Source of the DNA: an uncultured Pelagibacteraceae bacterium
Lineage (GTDB): Bacteria > Pseudomonadota > Alphaproteobacteria > Pelagibacterales > AG-422-B15
NCBI GenBank assembly: GCA_902570675.1
Contig: CACFYZ010000005.1
Location: forward strand, 1-62,445
Direction: 5' to 3'
DNA: 62,445 nucleotides
A program made the translations under genes and the position numbers. Within the stretch, counting starts at the first letter, position 1. Each line of letters starts with the position of its first letter. This document shows positions 7,446-21,059 of the stretch, piece by piece. The notes under the pieces were generated by a model. It saw only the letters and a list, made by a program, of their open reading frames with translations. It was not told the origin of the DNA and ran no database searches.

Positions 7446-9238
7446 TTATCAGAATCAGTATTTATAGAAAAACTCTCATAAAGGTTTATCATTTCTTCAA
7501 AAGTTCCTTCATTTTTTAACTGACCTTTTTCCATTAGGAAGATTTTATCACATTTTTTTACAGTATCTAATCGATGTGCAATCAAAATAATAGTGATTTC
7601 TTTACTTAGATTATTAACTGCATCCATAACAGCTTGCTCAGTCTGATTATCTAATGCACTTGTTGCTTCATCTAAAATTAATACTTGCGGATTATGATAT
7701 AAAGAACGAGCAATTCCTATTCGTTGACGTTGACCACCTGATAATCTTACACCCCGTTCTCCAATTGTAGTTTGATATTGTTTAGGTAAATCATTTATGA
7801 TAAATTCATGTAAGTTTGCAATTTTGGCAACTTTTTCAACAGAGGCTTGATTAATATCTTTTGCATCTAATCCAAAAGCAATATTAGCAGCAACAGTATC
7901 ATCAGATAGATAAATATTTTGAGGTACGTAGCCAATAGAACGTTGCCAGGATCGAACGTTTTGCCTTACAATAGGTTGGCCGTCAACTTCTATTGTGCCA
8001 TTTTGCTGTTCTAGCAGCCCTAAAATGATATCAACGGTTGTAGTTTTTCCACTTCCAGTTGCCCCTATAAATCCGACAGTTGATTTTGCAGGAATATTCA
8101 AACTTATATTTTTAAGAGTAGTTATTGATGAATTAGGGTAATTAAAATAAATATTTTTCAAGGTAATTGAATTATTAATGGATAAAACTCCATGATCTTG
8201 ATTTTTATTAATTGGTTTCAGATTTCTAAGATCAGTATTTAATTTGTTAAGAGATGGACCTACAAATGTAAATTTAGTGAATGAAGCATATATTTGTTGC
8301 AGTGAAGGCAATAAACGGTAGCCTGCAAATACATATAAACTTAGTATAGGTAAAGCATTATTGAAGCTCCCTGTTTTTGTCATAATGTAAAGCAAAATAA
8401 GCAAAACACCTCCAAAAGCGATGGCCTCTAAAATGAAACGCGGTAAAATGGCAATAACTTGCGATGAAGCTACAGTTCTAGCATAAACCCTTGCAGAATT
8501 AGAGAAATTCTTAACATAAACTTCTTCTAATCCTTGAATTTTAACTTCTTTTGCCGCTCCAAAGGCTTCGCTTACAGCTGAAAAACGAAGCTGATTGTTT
8601 TTTAATCGTTCTTCTCCGGTTCGATTAACATAATTACGTATATTATAAAAAATAAGACCATAAGCTGATGTAAGTGAACAACCAACAATCAGTGCAAGTG
8701 TTGGATCAGCTAAGAACAATAAAGTTATTATAGCAATTGTAACCATGCCTTTAGCAATCAATTCCATTAATGGATTTAGACCATTATCAATGACAATAGT
8801 CACTTCTGACAAAATAGTTTTTCCAAGATCAGCACTATTACGATTTAGGAACCAACTATAGGGCTGATGTAAGTATCCTTCTAATAAACTTTTACCAATA
8901 CTATATTCTCGCATTCTCACAAATTGGACTTGTACAAAGGTAGTTAGAGCTTTGAATGATAGAGAGATTATTAATAATACAAATACAAGTATTCCTAAAA
9001 CAAAAAGAAACTGTTGATTGTTTTCAACTCCATATTTAATTGAAAATTGAAACACAGTATTCAGAATTATATTTGTTTCTAAAAGACCTGGGTTAGTTAA
9101 GACGGCCATAAAAGGTAAAATAGAAGCTACTCCAATCATATCTAGGAGTGCCATTATGATCATCATTATCAATAATAGTCCTGCTTGTTTTCGTTCATGG
9201 GGGCTAAGAAGATATATTAATTTTTTAAAAGTTTGCAT
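7442..9238 (-). CDS. ABC transporter, fused permease and ATPase (PglK/MsbA-like flippase)
   Basis: The 598-residue half-transporter has an N-terminal six-helix membrane domain (about 1-330) and a C-terminal nucleotide-binding domain. The latter shows Walker A GATGSGKTT (392-400), signature LSGGQRQR (499-506) and Walker B VLILDEATSALD (519-530). Homodimeric exporters of this architecture flip lipid A (MsbA) or undecaprenyl-diphosphate oligosaccharides (PglK). In this glycan cluster the second role, moving the completed lipid-linked glycan to the periplasmic face, is more likely. Its start overlaps the fcl stop by one base, so it is co-transcribed with gmd and fcl. Confidence 0.85.
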   Translation of the reverse strand: MQTFKKLIYLLSPHERKQAGLLLIMMIIMALLDMIGVASILPFMAVLTNPGLLETNIILNTVFQFSIKYGVENNQQFLFVLGILVFVLLIISLSFKALTTFVQVQFVRMREYSIGKSLLEGYLHQPYSWFLNRNSADLGKTILSEVTIVIDNGLNPLMELIAKGMVTIAIITLLFLADPTLALIVGCSLTSAYGLIFYNIRNYVNRTGEERLKNNQLRFSAVSEAFGAAKEVKIQGLEEVYVKNFSNSARVYARTVASSQVIAILPRFILEAIAFGGVLLILLYIMTKTGSFNNALPILSLYVFAGYRLLPSLQQIYASFTKFTFVGPSLNKLNTDLRNLKPINKNQDHGVLSINNSITLKNIYFNYPNSSITTLKNISLNIPAKSTVGFIGATGSGKTTTVDIILGLLEQQNGTIEVDGQPIVRQNVRSWQRSIGYVPQNIYLSDDTVAANIAFGLDAKDINQASVEKVAKIANLHEFIINDLPKQYQTTIGERGVRLSGGQRQRIGIARSLYHNPQVLILDEATSALDNQTEQAVMDAVNNLSKEITIILIAHRLDTVKKCDKIFLMEKGQLKNEGTFEEMINLYESFSINTDSDN

Positions 9239-10203
9239 TAATCTTTGATATATTCCTCAAATGTTTTAATTAGACCATCTCTTAAACTTACTTGAGGCTT
9301 AAAGCCAAAGTTATTTATCATTTGACTATCTAATAGTTTTCTACTTATGCCATCATGCTTACTTGTATCAAAAATAATATTTCCTGTGAAACCTATAACT
9401 TCCTTTATAGTCTCTGCTAATTCTTTGATTGTTAACTCTATTCCACTTCCAACGTTTATATGACTGCATCTTGAAGATATCTTTTCATAATAAATTTTTT
9501 TATCTATGTTCATTATATGTATTGATGCACTTGCCATGTCATCAACGTATAAAAATTCTCGCTTGGGTTTACCAGATCCCCAAACAGTAACACTTGCTAA
9601 ATTATTTTTTTTTGCCTCATAAAAACGATATATGAGTCCTGGAATAACATGGCTATTAATAGGATGATAATTATCTCCTGGTCCATATAAATTTGTTGGC
9701 ATAATGCTGCGGTAATCAATATTATGACTTTCACCGTATTGGCGATTATAGCTCTCACACATTTTTATTCCTGCAATTTTAGCAATTGCATAAGGTTCAT
9801 TTGTAAGCTCTAATTTGCCACTTAATAATAAATTTTCTGTCATAGGTTGCAGAGCATCTTTTGGATATATGCAACTTGATCCAAGAAATAATAATTTTTT
9901 AACACCTCCATTAAAAGCATTATGAATTATATTGTTTTGGATCGTTAAATTTTCGTAGATAAAATCTGCTGGGAAAGTGTTATTAGCATAAATACCACCC
10001 ACTTTAGCCGCTGCTAAGTATACCTGATCGATTTTTTGATTTTTAAAAAAAAGTTCTACTTCTTGTTGACTCAATAAATCCAGCTCTGATCTATCTTTTG
10101 TAATAATATCAATATTTTGATTTTTTAATAAACGAACTAATGCAGATCCTACCATTCCTGTATGCCCAGCAACAAAAATCTTTGGAAGATTACTATTTGT
10201 CAT
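9238..10203 (-). CDS. fcl: GDP-L-fucose synthase
   Basis: This bifunctional 3,5-epimerase/4-reductase makes GDP-L-fucose from GDP-4-keto-6-deoxymannose. The 321-residue extended-SDR protein shows [13 protein letters not shown] as NADP motif, [12 protein letters not shown], the serine/cysteine of FLGSSCIYP, and the catalytic Tyr-x3-Lys in PYAIAKIAG. The GPGDNYHP and [11 protein letters not shown] motifs are typical of Fcl/WcaG. It lies 9 bases after gmd, which makes its substrate, and one base overlaps the flippase start. Fucose is therefore very likely a component of the surface glycan. Confidence 0.93.
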   Translation of the reverse strand: MTNSNLPKIFVAGHTGMVGSALVRLLKNQNIDIITKDRSELDLLSQQEVELFFKNQKIDQVYLAAAKVGGIYANNTFPADFIYENLTIQNNIIHNAFNGGVKKLLFLGSSCIYPKDALQPMTENLLLSGKLELTNEPYAIAKIAGIKMCESYNRQYGESHNIDYRSIMPTNLYGPGDNYHPINSHVIPGLIYRFYEAKKNNLASVTVWGSGKPKREFLYVDDMASASIHIMNIDKKIYYEKISSRCSHINVGSGIELTIKELAETIKEVIGFTGNIIFDTSKHDGISRKLLDSQMINNFGFKPQVSLRDGLIKTFEEYIKD

Positions 10204-10212
10204 AACGATATT

Positions 10213-11235
10213 CTATTCACTACAAGCTGCTATCATCTCATCAATTAGAGTATTAATAGTGTATTCAGGTTTCCATCGTAATTCTTTTTTTGCTTTTTTT
10301 GCATTACCTTTTAAAGACTCAACTTCTGAAGGTCTGAAGTATTTAGAATCAATTTCTATAATAGGCTTATTTAAGTAATAAGCTTTTTCTTTTAGTTTTT
10401 GACCTTTCCAAGTAAGGGGCATTTTTAATTTTTTAGCTGATAAATTAATAAAATCTTTTACAGTATATTGAATACCTGTTGCAATTACATAGTCTTTAGG
10501 TTTTTTTTGTTGTAACATTAACCACATAGCGTGAACATAATCTTTAGCATGTCCCCAGTCTCTTTTTGCGTACAGATTACCAAGATAAAGTTTTTTTTGT
10601 TTTTTGTTTTTTATATTAATTAATCCTTTGATAATTTTTTGAGTAACAAAAGTTTCTCCTCTTTGTGGGCTTTCATGGTTAAATAGAATACCATTGCATG
10701 CATAAAGACCATATGACTCTCTAAAATTAATTGTCAACCAATGTGCTGACAATTTCGAAACTGCATAAGGACTTCTAGGATAAAAAGATGTTTTTTCATC
10801 TTGTGGGGGAGGACTAGCACCAAACATTTCTGAGGTGCCAGCTTGATAAAATCTAATGTTTGGGTTTATATTTTTAATAACTTCAAGAATTTTTAGTGTT
10901 CCCAAAGCATTAGTCATCATGGTGTACTCAGAAAGATCAAACGAAACGGCTACATGTGATTGAGCAGCAAGATTATAAATTTCTGTAGGATTAATTTTAT
11001 TTACTAAATAATTAATAGATTGGCCATCTGTAACATCTCCATAATGCAAAAAAAAATTTTTTGCTTCATGAACATCTTCATAAATGTCGTCAATTCTTTT
11101 TGTGTTGAGAGAAGAACTCCTTCTTTTCACTCCATGAACTTGATATCCTTTCTGCAGTAAAAGTCTTGACAGATAAGATCCATCTTGTCCAGTAACGCCA
11201 TAAATTAGTGCAATGTTTTTCTTTTTTAATTTCAT
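10213..11235 (-). CDS. gmd: GDP-mannose 4,6-dehydratase
   Basis: Gmd converts GDP-D-mannose to GDP-4-keto-6-deoxy-D-mannose, the precursor of fucose and related sugars. The protein is 340 residues, normal for the family. It carries the NADP motif YGVTGQDGSYL, the family-specific VKRRSSSLNTKRID segment and the catalytic threonine region AGTSEMFG. Tyr-x3-Lys follows in SPYAVSKLSAHW, then the NHESPQRGE and KRDWGHAKDYV motifs. It is the first gene of the gmd-fcl-flippase unit and shares a 230-base divergent intergenic region with the epimerase gene. Confidence 0.94.
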   Translation of the reverse strand: MKLKKKNIALIYGVTGQDGSYLSRLLLQKGYQVHGVKRRSSSLNTKRIDDIYEDVHEAKNFFLHYGDVTDGQSINYLVNKINPTEIYNLAAQSHVAVSFDLSEYTMMTNALGTLKILEVIKNINPNIRFYQAGTSEMFGASPPPQDEKTSFYPRSPYAVSKLSAHWLTINFRESYGLYACNGILFNHESPQRGETFVTQKIIKGLINIKNKKQKKLYLGNLYAKRDWGHAKDYVHAMWLMLQQKKPKDYVIATGIQYTVKDFINLSAKKLKMPLTWKGQKLKEKAYYLNKPIIEIDSKYFRPSEVESLKGNAKKAKKELRWKPEYTINTLIDEMIAACSE

Positions 11236-11333
11236 AATTAGTAATTTATATTATGATTCAATTTAAATACTTTTAAGTCACATATTAATAATATAATCAT
11301 TAATACAATTTTATATACAAAACACGCATAAAA

Positions 11334-11362
11334 TTGACACTATTTAAACCATAAAATATAGT
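11334..11362 (+). promoter_or_regulatory. Near-consensus sigma-70 promoter
   Basis: A perfect -35 hexamer TTGACA (11334-11339), an exact 17-base spacer and a -10 of TATAGT (11357-11362) lie in the gmd/epimerase divergent region. Transcription should start near 11369 and run into the epimerase and glycosyltransferase genes after an untranslated leader of about 97 bases. It is the best promoter match I found in the window. Confidence 0.7.
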
Positions 11363-11465
11363 CTTTATCATAGATTTAATGTAATCGTGATAAAAATTTA
11401 AAGCTGTAAAACCCATTAATTGTGGCGTATTAATCTATAATAAGAATTTAATTGTAAACGATATA

Positions 11466-12410
11466 ATGAAAAAAATTTTAATTACAGGTGGATGTGGTTT
11501 TGTCGGAATAGAACTAGTCAATACTATACAAGAACAATATGAGGTTCATGTGGTAGATAATTTATTATGCGGCAGTCACAGATTAAGTAAATTGAACACT
11601 GCTAAATTCACTTTTCACAATATTGACTTAAGAAATAAAGATAATACAGAGAGATTAATCAGAAAAGTTTCTCCAGATATAATTATACACTTAGCTGCAA
11701 TACACTTTATCCCCCAGTGTGAAAATGAACCTGATTTAGCTTGTGCAACAAATATTTTAGCAACAGTAAATATTTTAAAATGCCTAAAAAAAGAAATAAA
11801 ATTTATATTTACATCATCTGCTGCTGTTTATTCTCCTTCTGAAAAAAAATTAATTGAAGATAGTAGCCAAATCTCTCCTGTAGATGTGTATGGATATACT
11901 AAACTGCATGGTGAACATTATGTAAATTTATATTCAAAAAGATATCAATTGGATACTTGTATAGTTAGATTGTTTAATGTAATAGGTCCCGGTGAAACCA
12001 ATCCACACATATTACCTGAAATATTTTCTCAACTAAAGAAAGGTAAAAAGAAATTAAATCTTGGTAATATAGAGTCAAAAAGGGACTTTATTGACGTTAG
12101 AGACGTTGCTGCTGGATTTTTAAAATTATGTAATAAAAATTTCAATGAAATTCCACAAAGTAGAGTCATTAATCTAGGATCGGGATTAACCTATAGTATG
12201 AGAGAATTGCTTGAATATGTGAAGGAGATATGTGGAATTGACTTTGATATCGAAAAAGACCCAAACAAGTTTAGGAAAGTTGATAATCCAGTAATTTTGG
12301 CTTCAGTTTCAAAGTTGGAAGAATACCTTAAATGGAAACCCTCTATAGATATAAAAAATACTCTCCAATTGACTTGGGAAGAAGATGAAGTACTAAGATC
12401 AATAGATTAG
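11466..12410 (+). CDS. NAD-dependent epimerase/dehydratase (UDP-glucose 4-epimerase-like)
   Basis: A 314-residue extended-SDR protein. GGCGFVGIELV is the nucleotide motif, VVDNLLCGS follows the second strand, and IIHLAAIHFIPQC is the usual NAD contact. The catalytic Ser is in TSSAAVY and the Tyr-x3-Lys pair in VYGYTKLHGE. RLFNVIGPGETNPH and KRDFIDVRDVA are epimerase-type motifs. It could interconvert UDP- or other nucleotide-sugar epimers for the glycan. Sequence alone does not tell UDP-Glc 4-epimerase from related dehydratases, and galE proper is at 15065. The gene is expressed with the following glycosyltransferase, 8 bases away. Confidence 0.8.
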   Translation: MKKILITGGCGFVGIELVNTIQEQYEVHVVDNLLCGSHRLSKLNTAKFTFHNIDLRNKDNTERLIRKVSPDIIIHLAAIHFIPQCENEPDLACATNILATVNILKCLKKEIKFIFTSSAAVYSPSEKKLIEDSSQISPVDVYGYTKLHGEHYVNLYSKRYQLDTCIVRLFNVIGPGETNPHILPEIFSQLKKGKKKLNLGNIESKRDFIDVRDVAAGFLKLCNKNFNEIPQSRVINLGSGLTYSMRELLEYVKEICGIDFDIEKDPNKFRKVDNPVILASVSKLEEYLKWKPSIDIKNTLQLTWEEDEVLRSID

Positions 12411-12418
12411 TAATTTAA

Positions 12419-13618
12419 ATGAGAATACTTGCTGTAATAATAACCTCTCCAAGGTATTCCGCAAGCGGAGCAGTAACAGCTGCCACAAACTTGTCAATTG
12501 CCTTAGCAAATCTATGTGATATTCAACTTGCAATTATGTCAGATAAAGATTCTGAGGAAACAAAGGAGAAATTAATAATTAAAAATTTTAAATGTAAAAA
12601 TATTTTATCTAAAATTTCAAAAATAACTCCCAATCAAGTTATAAATTCTTTTTGGACTTCTGACATAGATAAATATATTGAAAAATATAAACCTGATATT
12701 GTTCATTTTCATAATCCAGTTCCACCTTTGTCTTTGTGGAAACTAGCAAATATTTGTATTAAAAATAAAATACCTTATGTAATTTCATCCCATGGTTTTG
12801 TTGAAATGTTTGATTATAAAAAATCTTTTAACATTAGTTTTCTGAAATCGATTGCTATTAATCCAATGGTTATGTCACCTTTTTTAAAAACATTAAAAAA
12901 TGCATCTGGTATTTTTTTGTTATCTCCTAATGAAAAAACTTTATTAGAAAAGAATGTCAAATTTAATAAAAATATTAGCATTATTCCAAATGGATATGAC
13001 AAAAAATATATTAATGAAATTAATGACGATATCGTTGATAAATGTATTAACAAATTCAATATTAAAATTGCCAAACCAATATTTCTTTTTATGGGAAATC
13101 ATACTTATAACAAAGGTATTGATATTATATTGGATTCTTTAAAGTATATAAAAAAAGACTTTCAAGTATTAATTGGTGGAAAGATAAGATCAAGAGAAGA
13201 AAATGAATTATTAATTTCAAAATGCAAATTATTAGACAAAGAAAAAAGATTTATATTCACAGATTTTTTAACCGATGAAGAAGCAATAGCACTATATAAA
13301 ATTGCCGATTGTTTTATATTTCCATCAAGAGCAGATACTTTTCCATTAGTTATTTTAGAAGCAATGGTTTCAAATTTACCTGTAATTGCAACCCAAGTAG
13401 GGGGTATTCCTCATCAAGTAAATAAAGACTGTGGAATATTAATAAAGCCTGACTCTCCAAAAGCACTTGCAGACGCAATGAGTAGACTAATTGAAAGACC
13501 CGATGATATTTTAAGAATGGGAAATAATTCAAGAAAAAGAGTCTTAGAGAATTTTTCATGGGAGATTTCTGCTAAAATTGCAATACAAGAGTATTCTAAT
13601 ATTCTATCAAATGTATAA
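12419..13618 (+). CDS. Glycosyltransferase family 4 protein
   Basis: A 399-residue GT-B fold glycosyltransferase. The N-terminal acceptor domain includes SPRYSASGAVTAATNLS, a glycine/alanine-rich first loop. PYVISSHGF follows the third strand. The C-terminal nucleotide-sugar domain shows PIFLFMGNHTYNKG and the conserved E-x7-E-like stretch FPSRADTFPLVILEAM, which binds the sugar donor. VIATQVGGIPHQV and GILIKPDSP are typical GT4 motifs. It probably transfers one sugar of the surface glycan at the inner membrane face; donor and acceptor are unknown. It ends the plus-strand unit that begins at the promoter near 11334. Confidence 0.85.
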   Translation: MRILAVIITSPRYSASGAVTAATNLSIALANLCDIQLAIMSDKDSEETKEKLIIKNFKCKNILSKISKITPNQVINSFWTSDIDKYIEKYKPDIVHFHNPVPPLSLWKLANICIKNKIPYVISSHGFVEMFDYKKSFNISFLKSIAINPMVMSPFLKTLKNASGIFLLSPNEKTLLEKNVKFNKNISIIPNGYDKKYINEINDDIVDKCINKFNIKIAKPIFLFMGNHTYNKGIDIILDSLKYIKKDFQVLIGGKIRSREENELLISKCKLLDKEKRFIFTDFLTDEEAIALYKIADCFIFPSRADTFPLVILEAMVSNLPVIATQVGGIPHQVNKDCGILIKPDSPKALADAMSRLIERPDDILRMGNNSRKRVLENFSWEISAKIAIQEYSNILSNV

Positions 13619-13640
13619 GATGAATTTAATACACGATAAT

Positions 13641-13665
13641 AAAATTTTGATCTTTAAAATCAAAA
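13641..13665 (-). terminator. Intrinsic terminator after the initiator tRNA
   Basis: On the minus strand a 7-bp stem (TTTTGAT paired with ATCAAAA, 13645-13651 and 13659-13665, 7-base loop) is followed by TTTTATT. It lies 18 bases past the tRNA 3' end and should stop transcription coming from the tRNA or from galE-ugd. Confidence 0.55.
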
Positions 13666-13682
13666 ATTATGAACAAATAAAT

Positions 13683-13759
<77 letters not shown>

Positions 13760-13798
13760 TTAGAATATTAATTACAATTTTTTGGTTAACGGAAGAGC

Positions 13799-13827
13799 AA
13801 GATATATTACAAGTCTTTAAGTGTCAA
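13799..13827 (-). promoter_or_regulatory. Promoter of the initiator tRNA
   Basis: On the minus strand a perfect -35 TTGACA (13827-13822) is followed after 17 bases by TATCTT (13804-13799), a 4/6 match to the -10. Transcription would start about 30 bases before the tRNA. The site lies between the ugd stop and the tRNA. Confidence 0.6.
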
Positions 13828-13867
13828 ACCACTAAATAAATGGTCTTTATATCTTCTAATACTCAAT

Positions 13868-15043
13868 CTAATCTCTTTTATATATATCTCGAGAAAAAAC
13901 TTTTTCTTTCACATCATCAAGCTCGTTATTGAGTCTATTGGCTAATATTAAGCTGCTTCTCTTTTTAAACATTGTTAAGTTTTTAATCACCTCTGATTTA
14001 AAAAAAGTTTTTTCTTTTAATAGTGGCTCGTATACAAACGTTTTAATTCCCTTTTTCTTGATTCTTTTCATTATTCCTTGAATAGAACTGTCCCGATAAT
14101 TATCGGAGCCCTCTTTCATGGTTAGTCTATAAATTCCAACTGTTTTTGGCTTTATCTTCAATATTGTACTTGCAATAAAGTCTTTTCTTGTTGAGTTAGC
14201 GTCAACAACCGCTTGTATGATACTATTAGGCACATTCTCAAAATTCTTCCTTAATTGCTGAGTATCTTTTGGCAAACAGTATCCACCGTAACCGAAAGAA
14301 GGGTTGTTGTAGTGATTACCAATGCGTTTATCATACCCTATTCCACTTATGACAGAATTTGTATCAAGCTTCTTCACCGCACAATAACTATCTAGTTCAT
14401 TAAAATATGCAATTCTCATTGCAAGATAAGTATTAGCAAAAAGTTTAACGGCTTCAGCTTCATTTGATTTCATAAGTAACACAGGTATTTCATCTCTACT
14501 AAGTTCTGCAACATCTACAAGAATATCAGCAAATTTTTTAGCATAAGACTGTTTGCTTCCAATGATAACTCGTGATGGATATAAATTGTCTTTTAATGCA
14601 GAGCCCTCTCTTAGAAATTCAGGTGAAAATAATATTTTCTTATATGAATATTTTTTTTTGACTTTTTTTGTGAAACCTACAGGTATTGTTGACTTTATTA
14701 TTATAGTGGCATTGTTCGTATTATTTCTCTTTATTTCCTTTATGACTAGTTCAATTGAAGAGGTATCAAACTTGTTTGTAACAGGATCATAATTTGTTGG
14801 CGTAGAGATTATAACATAATGACTTTTTTTGAAGGCGGTTTTTGGTGAGGATGTAGTCGATAAATTTAATTTCTTTTTTTTTAAAAAATTAATTATCTCA
14901 GGATCATCTATTGGTGATTTTTTTTTATCAATTAAATCTAGTTTTTTTTTATCAATATCGTAACAAGTAACATTATGTTTAGTTGACAATAATACTGCGA
15001 TTGAGGTACCAACGTAACCCATACCTGCAACTGTAATATTCAT
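13868..15043 (-). CDS. ugd: UDP-glucose 6-dehydrogenase
   Basis: Ugd oxidises UDP-glucose to UDP-glucuronate in two NAD-dependent steps, supplying acidic sugars for surface polysaccharide. The 391-residue protein has the N-terminal NAD motif VAGMGYVGTS, the STPTNYDP loop, KSTIPVGFT and FSPEFLREG. The catalytic Cys256 is in FGYGGYCLPKD. A central helix FANTYLAMRIAYFNELD and the C-terminal UDP-binding domain are present, as in E. coli Ugd. It starts 21 bases after galE and is transcribed in the same direction as the rRNA operon. Other nucleotide-sugar dehydrogenases such as UDP-ManNAc dehydrogenase are less likely at this short length. Confidence 0.9.
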   Translation of the reverse strand: MNITVAGMGYVGTSIAVLLSTKHNVTCYDIDKKKLDLIDKKKSPIDDPEIINFLKKKKLNLSTTSSPKTAFKKSHYVIISTPTNYDPVTNKFDTSSIELVIKEIKRNNTNNATIIIKSTIPVGFTKKVKKKYSYKKILFSPEFLREGSALKDNLYPSRVIIGSKQSYAKKFADILVDVAELSRDEIPVLLMKSNEAEAVKLFANTYLAMRIAYFNELDSYCAVKKLDTNSVISGIGYDKRIGNHYNNPSFGYGGYCLPKDTQQLRKNFENVPNSIIQAVVDANSTRKDFIASTILKIKPKTVGIYRLTMKEGSDNYRDSSIQGIMKRIKKKGIKTFVYEPLLKEKTFFKSEVIKNLTMFKKRSSLILANRLNNELDDVKEKVFSRDIYKRD

Positions 15044-15064
15044 ATCATTATTAATATCATGAAT

Positions 15065-16048
15065 TCAAATTATTTCACTATAAAGTCTTAAATGCCATCT
15101 CCAAGCAGTTTTGATAATTTCGTTTATATCTTTATATGAAACTTTCCAATTTAATTCAGATATTGCTTTTGAGCTATCTGCAACTAAACAATCTGGTTCA
15201 CCTTTTCTTTTAGATACAAATTCATAATTTACTCTCTTTTTTGTAATCTCTTCACAAGCTTTAATAATTTCAAGAACTGAAAATCCATTTCCATTGCCAA
15301 GATTAAAATCAAAGCATCCCTCATTAAGAATTATTTTATTAAAGGCAAGAAAATGCGCATTTACTAAATCATTTACATGAATATAGTCTCTTATGCATGT
15401 TCCATCTTTTGTTTGATGATCACTTCCATAAATTTTGAGGACACTTCCTTCATTAAGTAAAATATTGAAGATACTTGGGATCAGGTGAGTTTCATGTCTA
15501 TGAAATTCACCGATTAATCCACTTTCGTCAGCTCCAGCTGCATTAAAATAACGAAGAATCACTGCATTTATATTTGACTTACTCGCATTTTCTCTCAATA
15601 TTTCCTCGAAAATTAACTTAGATTGGCCATAAGGATTGACAGGAGATTTCGGTTGATTTTCATCAATTTTAAATTGATTAACTGGCCCAAAAACAGAAGC
15701 ACTGGATGAAAATATAATATTTTTAATATTATATTTTATCATTCCATCTAAAAGATTTTTAGAGGCGGTAACATTATTTTCTATGTATTCCTCTTCATTT
15801 ATAAAAGAATCGCTGACTATTGACTTTGCTGCAAAATGAAACACCGCATCATAGATATTTTGTGAAAGGATATTGTTCAAAGAGATTTTATTAAGTAAAT
15901 CTATTTTATAGATATTACAATCATCTAATGCCCACGGATTACCTGTAGAAAAGTTATCTATAACGTCAACTGCGAAACCTTTTTTCTGTAAGTACTTTAC
16001 CATATGGGAACCTATATATCCGGCACCTCCGGTAACAAGAAATTTCAT
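15065..16048 (-). CDS. galE: UDP-glucose 4-epimerase
   Basis: GalE interconverts UDP-glucose and UDP-galactose. The 327-residue protein shows GGAGYIGSHMVKYL as NAD motif, VIDNFSTGN, FHFAAKSIV, the serine of SSSASVFGP and the Tyr-x3-Lys pair in NPYGQSKLIFEE. ILRYFNAAGAD, the TCIRDYIHVNDLV motif and the C-terminal RKGEPD segment are diagnostic of GalE. I place the start at the ATG at 16048 because an AGGA lies 8 bases upstream; a TTG two codons earlier is too close to it. The gene begins only 51 bases after 5S rRNA on the same strand with no good terminator between, so rRNA read-through may contribute to its expression. Confidence 0.93.
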   Translation of the reverse strand: MKFLVTGGAGYIGSHMVKYLQKKGFAVDVIDNFSTGNPWALDDCNIYKIDLLNKISLNNILSQNIYDAVFHFAAKSIVSDSFINEEEYIENNVTASKNLLDGMIKYNIKNIIFSSSASVFGPVNQFKIDENQPKSPVNPYGQSKLIFEEILRENASKSNINAVILRYFNAAGADESGLIGEFHRHETHLIPSIFNILLNEGSVLKIYGSDHQTKDGTCIRDYIHVNDLVNAHFLAFNKIILNEGCFDFNLGNGNGFSVLEIIKACEEITKKRVNYEFVSKRKGEPDCLVADSSKAISELNWKVSYKDINEIIKTAWRWHLRLYSEII

Positions 16049-16085
16049 AGTCAAGATCCTAAGCTGATTTATTTTTTAAAGTGAC

Positions 16086-16231
16086 TTTCACGTTTAGTAG
16101 ACCTGGCAATGTCCTACTCTCCCATGCCTTGAGACAAAGTACCATTGGCGCTGGAGCCCTTAACGTTCGAGTTCGAAATGGGATCGTGTGTAACCTCTCC
16201 GCTATAACCACCAGGTCAACAAAACGTGAAA
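16086..16231 (-). repeat. Inverted repeat enclosing 5S rRNA (processing stem)
   Basis: The 10-base arms at 16086-16095 (TTTCACGTTT) and 16222-16231 (AAACGTGAAA) are exactly complementary and flank 5S rRNA with four bases on each side. In the transcript they should extend the 5S helix and guide excision. The upstream arm overlaps the 3' arm of the 23S stem by 7 bases, so both stems cannot form at once. Confidence 0.65.
16100..16217 (-). rRNA. rrf: 5S ribosomal RNA
   Basis: About 118 bases. On the minus strand it begins GACCTGGTGG and ends TGCCAGGTC, which pair as the terminal helix. It includes the conserved CGAACTCGAACGTTAAG-type region and a loop near ATGGTACTTTG. It lies 93 bases after 23S rRNA. 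Exact ends are read from the terminal helix and could shift by a few bases. Confidence 0.93.
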
Positions 16232-16245
16232 TCAATACCAAATTA
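16225..16245 (-). repeat. 3' arm of the 23S rRNA processing stem
   Basis: In the transcript this 21-base arm lies between 23S and 5S. Every base can pair with 19121-19146 (one G-U pair), leaving a 5-base bulge in the other arm. The stem encloses the whole 23S gene, as expected for an RNase III substrate. Confidence 0.7.
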
Positions 16246-16310
16246 TTTTTTATTAATTATTCTATCATAGTGTTGCTTGTCTGTTACTAGTTTGTTTCTA
16301 GTACATAGAA

Positions 16311-19044
<2,734 letters not shown>

Positions 19045-19120
19045 ATTCTATGTACAAAAAACAAACATATATGTTTTTTGCAATACTTAGATATTTTGAA
19101 TTCTCAATAAAAATTTAATT

Positions 19121-19146
19121 TAATTTAGTATTGATGTCACTTCACG
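19121..19146 (-). repeat. 5' arm of the 23S rRNA processing stem
   Basis: This arm lies between tRNA-Ala and 23S and pairs with 16225-16245. Six pairs (CGTGAA), a 5-base bulge (GTGAC) and 15 further pairs are formed. Confidence 0.7.
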
Positions 19147-19171
19147 ATGTAAATGGAAAAGCTTAAAACCT

Positions 19172-19247
19172 TGGTGGAGCTGACCGGGATCGAACCGGTG
19201 ACCCCCTGCTTGCAAAGCAGGTGCTCTCCCAGCTGAGCTACAGCCCC
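19172..19247 (-). tRNA. tRNA-Ala (UGC)
   Basis: The 76-base gene begins GGGGCTG and ends CAGCTCCACCA, with CCA encoded. The anticodon loop reads TTTGCAA, giving UGC. It sits in the 16S-23S spacer, 16 bases after tRNA-Ile, as in most alphaproteobacterial rRNA operons. Confidence 0.97.
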
Positions 19248-19263
19248 AAGAGAAACCACGTCA

Positions 19264-19341
<78 letters not shown>

Positions 19342-19369
19342 AAATGTAGGCTTTATAGTTTTAAACAAC

Positions 19370-19391
19370 GAAAGAGAAACGAGGACGGTAA
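19370..19391 (-). repeat. 3' arm of the 16S rRNA processing stem
   Basis: This 22-base arm lies between 16S and tRNA-Ile. It is complementary to 21038-21059 except for one mismatch, with one further G-U pair. The two arms bracket the whole 16S gene. Confidence 0.78.
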
Positions 19392-19456
19392 GCCACATAT
19401 AATTACTAAGTAAAATTATTTTTTAAATTCATATAGAACTCAAAAAATTACTCTTA

Positions 19457-20946
<1,490 letters not shown>

Positions 20947-21037
20947 AAAAATGACGCACACAAACTTATTGGCGGAGTTACATAATAAAAATTATGTAAT
21001 CCAAATAAAACGTGTACGATTATTCTGTACTGTGAAA

Positions 21038-21059
21038 TTACCGCCCACGTTTCTCTTTC
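21038..21059 (-). repeat. 5' arm of the 16S rRNA processing stem
   Basis: Complementary to 19370-19391. Twelve uninterrupted pairs (GAAAGAGAAACG with CGTTTCTCTTTC) are followed, after one mismatch, by nine more, one of them G-U. Confidence 0.78.
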
